Below, in pieces: positions 28,807-34,528 of a DNA stretch of 34,528 bases; positions within the stretch are counted from its first letter, which is position 1, and every line of letters starts with the position of its first letter. The stretch is from Desulfobacteraceae bacterium 4572_35.1 (GTDB lineage Bacteria > Desulfobacterota > Desulfuromonadia > Desulfuromonadales > Desulfuromonadaceae). The translations under genes were made by a program, and so were the position numbers. The DNA lies in assembly GCA_002084705.1 (NCBI GenBank), contig NBLX01000011.1, positions 1-34,528 of the forward strand. The letters are read 5' to 3'. The notes below the pieces were generated by a model. The model made no database searches. It was not told where the DNA came from and was given only the letters and a program-made list of their open reading frames with translations.

Positions 28807-29541
28807 ATGGTGAAAAAGATATTATTGCTGTTATTGCTGCTGGTTGCCATGGTTCCTTCGGCCTATGCTCAGAGAACTATTTTATTTGCCACAGATGCTA
28901 CTTGGCCACCCATGGAGTTTGTCGATAATAACAAGCAGGTTGTCGGGTATTCTATCGATTTTCTCAAAGCTGCCGCCAAGGAAGCTGGATTCAAGGTTGA
29001 ATTCAAAAATACCGCATGGGATGGTATTTTTTCCGGTCTGTTAACGGGAAAATACGATGCCATCTGCTCCTCTGTGTCGATCACTAAAAAACGGCAGAAG
29101 AAGATGGACTTTAGTGAGCCCTATTTCGAGGTCAGACAGGCCTTGGTTGTCGCCAAAGATTCCAACTATACCCGCCTCGTCGACCTGAAAGGGAAGAAGG
29201 TGGGGGCTCAGATCGGTACCACTGGTTATTTCACCATAAAAAAGGCGGATGGCGCCATTGCCAAGTCTTATGATGAAGTTGGTTTGGCCATGGAAGACCT
29301 GAAGGTCGGACGTATAGATGCCGTGATTTGTGATGATCCAGTAGCCGCAAACTTTGCTATGATTAAATACCATAACGACCTGAAAATCAGTGCCATTGTC
29401 AAAACCGACAAAACCGAGTATTACGGGTTCCCGGTGGTAAAAGGTAACCATGAGGTGCTCGATCTTATCAACAAGGGGATTGTCGCTGTCAAGACCAAGG
29501 GGATCGCTAAAAAGTTGAAAGAGAAATGGATCGGTAAGTAA
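28807..29541 (+). CDS. Polar amino-acid ABC transporter substrate-binding protein (SBP_bac_3)
   Basis: Signal peptide; ILFATDATWPPMEFVDNNKQVVGYSIDFLKAAAKEAG, DAICSSVSITKKRQKKMDFSEPYF, GKKVGAQIGTTG. AAAGGAGA 6 nt before ATG at 28807. Confidence 0.95.
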   Translation: MVKKILLLLLLLVAMVPSAYAQRTILFATDATWPPMEFVDNNKQVVGYSIDFLKAAAKEAGFKVEFKNTAWDGIFSGLLTGKYDAICSSVSITKKRQKKMDFSEPYFEVRQALVVAKDSNYTRLVDLKGKKVGAQIGTTGYFTIKKADGAIAKSYDEVGLAMEDLKVGRIDAVICDDPVAANFAMIKYHNDLKISAIVKTDKTEYYGFPVVKGNHEVLDLINKGIVAVKTKGIAKKLKEKWIGK

Positions 29542-29555
29542 GATCTGTAAATTTC

Positions 29556-29599
29556 AGGATCAGATGTATGAAGTGTGCGTCCGATCCTTTTTGCTTTTA
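29556..29599 (+). terminator. Intra-operonic hairpin (attenuator) between SBP and permease genes
   Basis: AGGATC (29556-29561) / GATCCT (29583-29588) stem, extendable by GA/TC past a mismatch, followed by TTTTTGCTTTT. Confidence 0.6.
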
Positions 29600-29649
29600 T
29601 ATAAACCAACAGGAGTCAATATCCGGCGCTGCTGGATGTGAAGTGAGTC

Positions 29650-30435
29650 GTGGAAAATGATTTGAAAAAAATCGACATAGGTGACGGAGCAGCGATCCCT
29701 AGCCCGGATGATAAACAACTGCTTTCGGCGTGGTGGATTGCCTTTGTCGGTACCATTGCCCTGCTTATTGCCCTGCCTATCTACGATCCTGATACCTACG
29801 GTGCTGTGCTGGCCTTTATTCCGGATGGCATTCAGGTAACTTTTGAAGTTACCATCCTCTCTATTGCTTTGGCATTGATTATTGGTCTCATCACTGGTCT
29901 TGGTCGTATCTCCGAGAATCGAATTTTCAATCTGCTTGCCTCGTTATATGTGGAAGTGGTGCGCGGTATCCCACTGCTGGTGCAACTGTTCTATATCTAT
30001 TTTGCCCTCGGTCGCATTGTTCAGGTGCCGGATATCGTAGCTGCAGTTATCGCCATGTCATTCTGCTACGGTGCCTATATGGGGGAGGTGTTTCGTGCAG
30101 GGATTATGTCTATCGATTTCGGTCAAAGTGAAGCTGCTTTAGCGCAGGGGTTCAACAAGGCTCAGACTATGCGCTATGTGATTCTACCCCAGGCATGGCG
30201 CACTATTTTGCCACCGGTGGGCAACGAGTTTATCGCTCTGCTCAAGGATACCTCACTGGTTTCTATCTTGGCGGTGGCCGATATATTGCGCCGTGGTCGT
30301 GAATATGCAGCTTCCAGTTTCGATTACTTTGAGACTTACACCATCATCGCCCTGGTTTATCTTTTGATCACCCTTATCCTATCCAAGCTGCTCGCTCACA
30401 TGGAACAGCGACTGAATTACTATGAAAAACGTTGA
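29650..30435 (+). CDS. Polar amino-acid ABC transporter permease
   Basis: [81 protein letters not shown] start. Confidence 0.95.
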   Translation: MENDLKKIDIGDGAAIPSPDDKQLLSAWWIAFVGTIALLIALPIYDPDTYGAVLAFIPDGIQVTFEVTILSIALALIIGLITGLGRISENRIFNLLASLYVEVVRGIPLLVQLFYIYFALGRIVQVPDIVAAVIAMSFCYGAYMGEVFRAGIMSIDFGQSEAALAQGFNKAQTMRYVILPQAWRTILPPVGNEFIALLKDTSLVSILAVADILRRGREYAASSFDYFETYTIIALVYLLITLILSKLLAHMEQRLNYYEKR

Positions 30436-31162
30436 TCCCATTATCGCTATTCATAATGTGACTAAATATTATGATCGCTTCAGGGCTTTGAACAATGTGA
30501 GCCTTGATATTTTTCCAGGTGAAAAAGTGGTGGTGCTTGGTCCTTCCGGCTCCGGCAAGTCTACCCTGTTACGCACTATCAACCAGTTGGAAACAATAGA
30601 TTCCGGTACCATTATCGTTGATGAACATAACCTTGGCGACCCTGGTGAGGATATTCACAAGATCCGAATGAACATGGGAATGGTGTTCCAAAGCTTCAAT
30701 CTCTATCGCCATAAAACTGTCCTGGAAAATCTTACATTGGCACCGATAAAATTAAGAAAAATGCATCCTGATGAGGCCAAATCTCTGGCCATGGTGCTGC
30801 TAGAGAAGGTTGGTATCAGCGATAAGGCAGCAAGTTATCCAGCCATGCTTTCCGGAGGACAGCAACAGCGGGTAGCTATAGCCCGTGCCCTGGCTATGGA
30901 ACCAAAGATTATGCTGTTTGATGAACCAACTTCTGCGCTCGACCCGGAAATGATAGGTGAAGTTCTCGAGGTAATGGTCAAATTGGCTCAAGAGGGGATG
31001 ACCATGATTGTAGTAACTCACGAGATGGGTTTTGCCCGCGAGGTGGCCGACAAAATTATATTTATGGATGGCGGCGAAATCATCGAGTCAGAGACTCCTG
31101 AGCGTTTTTTTGAAAATCCCAGTCAGGAACGGACAATCAAATTCCTGGAGCAGATTCTTTAA
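30422..31162 (+). CDS. Polar amino-acid ABC transporter ATP-binding protein (GlnQ-like)
   Basis: [12 protein letters not shown] Walker [47 protein letters not shown]. Confidence 0.96.
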   Translation: MKNVDPIIAIHNVTKYYDRFRALNNVSLDIFPGEKVVVLGPSGSGKSTLLRTINQLETIDSGTIIVDEHNLGDPGEDIHKIRMNMGMVFQSFNLYRHKTVLENLTLAPIKLRKMHPDEAKSLAMVLLEKVGISDKAASYPAMLSGGQQQRVAIARALAMEPKIMLFDEPTSALDPEMIGEVLEVMVKLAQEGMTMIVVTHEMGFAREVADKIIFMDGGEIIESETPERFFENPSQERTIKFLEQIL

Positions 31163-31365
31163 CAAGATCCGACATAAAATCATTGCAGATAGATATTAAA
31201 AAAATCTCCCGCCTGCATCAGTTTAGCAAGTATGGGATTCTTTTGTGCTATGAACGCTTTATTTTATTGACAGCCTCCTAGATAGGTAAAGTAGGACAAC
31301 GACCGCCATTGACTATTTTGATTTATTAACCCTGCCACAACAAGAGAAAAAGGAGGAAAAGACAG

Positions 31366-32694
31366 ATGAAAATGAAACATGTAATTGGTCTGATCGCTGC
31401 GTTGGTGACCATCGTTACGATGGCAGCACCAGTATGGGCGTCAGATGCCGAAGTGTTGAAGGAGATTCAGTTTCTAAGACAGCGCCTGAATAAGCTAGAG
31501 GCATCACTGGGACAAGATAACGTTCAGCCAGCAACAACGCAGCAGAAGGTTGTTGCATCGCAAGTTGCGGACAAGAAGGTGACTGCTGAACAGGAATCGA
31601 GCGTGCGCGACATCGTTAAACAGGTGCTTTCTGAGGAGAGCCCTGTTAAATTCAGCGGTGGTGCCGAATTTGTTTACAACAATCACGATTGGAGTGACAG
31701 AGATGGCAATACTGGCGGTACGCTCCAATTCAATGACCTCCGACTCGGCTTCGACAGTGAATATAAAGATGTTATCGTCTCTGCCCAGTATCGCTGGTAC
31801 GAGTATATGGATGTGATCCATCATTTTTATCTGGGTTACAACTTTAGCGATAACCTGCAGGGACAAGTGGGTATCACCCAGGTACCTTTCGGGATTCTCC
31901 CCTATTCCTCACACAACTGGTGGTACAATCTCAATTACTTTGTTGGGTTGTGCGATGATTACGATAGTGGTGCCAAGTTGATCTATAATAATGGACCGTG
32001 GAATGTTCAGTTTGCCTTTTTCAAGAACGATGAGTACGGCAACAGTCGTACCGAGCGCTACTCTTTTGACGTGCTGGCGACAGACGACACCAATAGCACC
32101 ATGGCCAACGAGGAGACCAACCAGTGGAACGGTCGCGTAGCCTACACCCTCGATCACGGCGATCTGGGCAGCACCGTCCTCGGCGTTTCCGGCGAGTGGG
32201 GTCAGTTGTACAATAACGTTACCGAAGACAATGGCGATCACTGGGCTGCGGGTATTCACCTGAACGGTAATTATGGCCCAGTAAATGTGCAGTTGCAGTA
32301 CAACACCTGGGAATATGATCCTGATAATGCCCCTGGTGATACTGATAACTACGTGATAATGGGTGCTTTTGCCGACTCTTACCAGGTAGCCGCCAAAGCT
32401 GAAATGTACGAGGCCAACATCAGCTACAATCTGCCAGTAAACTGGGGTCCTATCGAGAGCTTGACTTTCTACAACGACTACAGCCATATCATCAAAGACA
32501 AGAGCTCCTGGAACGATTCTCAGATGAACATTACTGGCTGCATGATCGGTGGTGGAAATACGTGGATTTATGTTGATGCAATACAGGCGAAAAATGCTCC
32601 GTGGATGGGTGGCGATACGTCAACAGCACTTTCCAGCGGTGTGTCCAACGATTGGCAGACCATGCTTAACGTAACCTTCGGTTACTACTTTTAA
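31366..32694 (+). CDS. Outer-membrane porin-like beta-barrel with N-terminal coiled coil
   Basis: Signal peptide MKMKHVIGLIAALVTIVTMAAPVWASDA, coiled-coil EIQFLRQRLNKLEASLG, alternating barrel strands, C-terminal VTFGYYF; AGGAGG upstream. Confidence 0.8.
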   Translation: MKMKHVIGLIAALVTIVTMAAPVWASDAEVLKEIQFLRQRLNKLEASLGQDNVQPATTQQKVVASQVADKKVTAEQESSVRDIVKQVLSEESPVKFSGGAEFVYNNHDWSDRDGNTGGTLQFNDLRLGFDSEYKDVIVSAQYRWYEYMDVIHHFYLGYNFSDNLQGQVGITQVPFGILPYSSHNWWYNLNYFVGLCDDYDSGAKLIYNNGPWNVQFAFFKNDEYGNSRTERYSFDVLATDDTNSTMANEETNQWNGRVAYTLDHGDLGSTVLGVSGEWGQLYNNVTEDNGDHWAAGIHLNGNYGPVNVQLQYNTWEYDPDNAPGDTDNYVIMGAFADSYQVAAKAEMYEANISYNLPVNWGPIESLTFYNDYSHIIKDKSSWNDSQMNITGCMIGGGNTWIYVDAIQAKNAPWMGGDTSTALSSGVSNDWQTMLNVTFGYYF

Positions 32695-32721
32695 GCGTCT
32701 TTGTAAAACTTACAGTGAGAC

Positions 32722-32761
32722 AAACAAAGCCCCTGGCGTAACTGGCAGGGGCTTTGTTTTT
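32722..32761. terminator. Rho-independent terminator between convergent porin and ABC operon
   Basis: AAACAAAGCCCCTG (32722-32735) / CAGGGGCTTTGTTT (32746-32759), A-tract one side and T-tract the other: probably bidirectional. Confidence 0.9.
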
Positions 32762-32789
32762 AGCGTCGGTGCAAAAGGCGTTATTTGGA

Positions 32790-33545
32790 TCATATAAATT
32801 TGTCGATAAACTCTTTGATGCGCGGATGCTCAGGATTGTCCAATACTTGTTGCGGTGTGCCGTTAGCGAGAATGCGCCCCTGATCCATGAAGATCAGACG
32901 GTCGGAAATTTCCCTGGCAAACGCCATCTCGTGGGTGACCACGACCATGGTCATATGTTCATCGGCTAGTTGTTTCAAGGTTAACAGCACCTCTCCGACC
33001 AACTCGGGATCGAGAGCTGATGTGGGTTCATCACACAGTAGTACTTCTGGCTCCATGGCCAGGGCACGGGCGATAGCCACCCGCTGTTTTTGCCCGCCGG
33101 AAATACGGGAAGGGTAGCTGTCCTGCTTGTCCTCTAGCCCGACCACCTTGAGCAAAGAGAGCGCCCTGTGCACTGCTGCCCCTCTTTTTAAGCCATCGAC
33201 AATCATCGGTGCCTCGATGATATTTTCCAGCACCGTCTTGTGTGGGAACAGGTTGAAGTGCTGAAAAACCATCCCTAGCTTTTTGCTTAACTCGCGCGTA
33301 GTTTTACCGTGCGGGTGCTTGGCATTGCCGTTTTTTACCTCCACCAGCATTCGCCCTTCAACCTCTATGCGACCGGAGTCGATTTTTTCCAGCTCGTTGA
33401 TGCTGCGTAGCAGGGTGCTTTTGCCGGAACCTGAGGGGCCGATAATAGTTACCACCTCCCCTTTGTTTACCTGTAGATTGACACCATCCAGGGCTTTGAC
33501 CGTGCCAAATTTCTTGTCCACCGCTATTAACTCAATCATGCTCAT
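32790..33545 (-). CDS. Polar amino-acid ABC transporter ATP-binding protein
   Basis: [75 protein letters not shown]. Confidence 0.96.
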   Translation of the reverse strand: MSMIELIAVDKKFGTVKALDGVNLQVNKGEVVTIIGPSGSGKSTLLRSINELEKIDSGRIEVEGRMLVEVKNGNAKHPHGKTTRELSKKLGMVFQHFNLFPHKTVLENIIEAPMIVDGLKRGAAVHRALSLLKVVGLEDKQDSYPSRISGGQKQRVAIARALAMEPEVLLCDEPTSALDPELVGEVLLTLKQLADEHMTMVVVTHEMAFAREISDRLIFMDQGRILANGTPQQVLDNPEHPRIKEFIDKFI

Positions 33546-34195
33546 CAGTTGTACACCTCAAGTTTTTTTTCAAGCTGGCGGAAAAAAGCGATAATGGCGC
33601 TGGTCAACAGCAGGTATATGATCGCTGCCAAAATAAACGGGGTGATGCGGAAATCACGGGTAAACACCTCCTGAGCGCAACGCAGCAGATCACCCATGCC
33701 GATAACTATCACTAGCGCCGTATCTTTAAGTAGGCTGATGGCTTCGTTACACGAAGGGGGTAGACTCTGTTTTAACGCCTGGGGCAAAACGATACGTCGC
33801 ATAGTCTGCCAATAGGTGAGGTTCAAGGCTTTGGCTGCTTCGTACTGCCCCCGGTCTACCGATTGGATACCAGCACGAAAAATCTCCATCATGTATGCGG
33901 TATAATTGAGGATGAAGGTTAGTCCGGCGGCAGTAAAGGGAGGTAAATTAAAGCCAAAAATTGACAGCCCATAATAGATGAAAAATAGCTGTAGCAGCAA
34001 CGGAGTGCCACGGAAAATCCAGGCATATATGGCGAGTGCCCTGCCGATCACCTTGGGGCCGGACACTCGTCCCAGGGCGCACAGAATCGATAGCGGCACC
34101 GCGCCGGCGACGGTAACGGCGCACAACCCCAGAGTCAGACTGGCTCCAGAGAGGATGTAGCTCGTCGTCGCGATGATATAATCAATATAATTCAA
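33545..34195 (-). CDS. Polar amino-acid ABC transporter permease
   Basis: FRGTPLLLQLFFIYYGL, EIFRAGIQSVDRGQYEAAKALNLTYWQTMRRIVLPQALKQSLPPSCNEAISLLKDTALV; TGATG coupling to ATPase gene. Confidence 0.95.
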   Translation of the reverse strand: MNYIDYIIATTSYILSGASLTLGLCAVTVAGAVPLSILCALGRVSGPKVIGRALAIYAWIFRGTPLLLQLFFIYYGLSIFGFNLPPFTAAGLTFILNYTAYMMEIFRAGIQSVDRGQYEAAKALNLTYWQTMRRIVLPQALKQSLPPSCNEAISLLKDTALVIVIGMGDLLRCAQEVFTRDFRITPFILAAIIYLLLTSAIIAFFRQLEKKLEVYN

Positions 34196-34210
34196 GTATT
34201 ATGTCCTCGA

Positions 34211-34528
34211 TCAGTTTAATACCATGTTGTCGCCAAACCATTTTTTGGAAATAGCGGCAGCTGTGTCATCTTTGCGCATGGTATCCAGCGCTGCATCAAC
34301 TGCGGTACGGAATGCATCGTCATCCTTGCGGAAGGCAACGCCGTACTGTTCGGAACCAAAATTATCCTCTAAAATACGGTACTGTCCCTCACGTTTGGAC
34401 AAGTAGTAGCGCAGCAGGATCTCATCACCAACCACGGCATCGATGCGGTGGGCGGAGAGGTCGAGCAGTGCTTCTGGGTATTTACCGTATTTGCGAATTT
34501 TATCAATGTTTTTAGCAATGGCGAGATC
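34211..34528 (-). CDS. Polar amino-acid ABC transporter substrate-binding protein, 5' end beyond window
   Basis: Reading frame stays open to the window edge; HRIDAVVGDEILLRYYLSKREGQYRILEDNFGSEQYGVAFRKDD..., KKWFGDNMV C-terminus. Confidence 0.85.
   Translation of the reverse strand, partial: DLAIAKNIDKIRKYGKYPEALLDLSAHRIDAVVGDEILLRYYLSKREGQYRILEDNFGSEQYGVAFRKDDDAFRTAVDAALDTMRKDDTAAAISKKWFGDNMVLN

Noticed and set aside
31909-32487. 192-aa minus-strand ORF (Val/Ile rich)
   Set aside because: Antisense to the porin; hydrophobic bias is the mirror of Asn/Asp/Tyr-rich barrel codons.
1-34528. CRISPR arrays, tRNA/rRNA genes, GEMM-type or other riboswitches, prophage or defence genes
   Set aside because: Looked for on both strands; no regularly spaced repeats, cloverleaf, riboswitch core or characteristic proteins seen. 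Tools such as Infernal and tRNAscan could still find something missed by eye.

Overview
The window looks like a mostly ordinary chromosomal segment of a Gram-negative bacterium. Multiheme cytochrome, GlcD/GlcF-type oxidase and YajQ content is compatible with a Desulfuromonadales-like deltaproteobacterium, but that is inference. I support about 32 protein-coding genes: partial rimO, yajQ, lolA, thiL, an acyl-CoA thioesterase, nfo, a PP-loop tRNA-thiolase-like protein, a triheme cytochrome c, GlcF- and GlcD-like proteins, elbB, an alginate-export-type porin coupled to a DUF1684 lipoprotein, an acyl-CoA ligase, an M48 protease, a GGDEF protein, a DUF6726-like lipoprotein, tex, an HtrA/DegP-like protein, a split permease pair, a hybrid histidine kinase coupled to a REC-PAS-GGDEF protein, a DMT transporter, and two polar amino-acid ABC systems flanking a porin. 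I found no rRNA, tRNA, CRISPR array, prophage or recognisable defence island. The most interesting signals are: (1) an intact HtrA-family ORF whose catalytic Asp and Ser are replaced by Ala and Ile and whose PDZ1 looks shortened, suggesting a pseudoprotease; (2) an unannotated, frameshifted and internally deleted relic of a Y1/REP-associated (RAYT-type) transposase directly upstream of the hybrid kinase; (3) an apparent in-frame deletion of the C-terminal half of the kinase GAF domain; (4) a permease split into two translationally coupled halves; and (5) a large imperfect palindrome next to the pseudoprotease gene. I did not find convincing evidence for a wholly new multi-gene system. All family calls are by motif recognition, without database searches.
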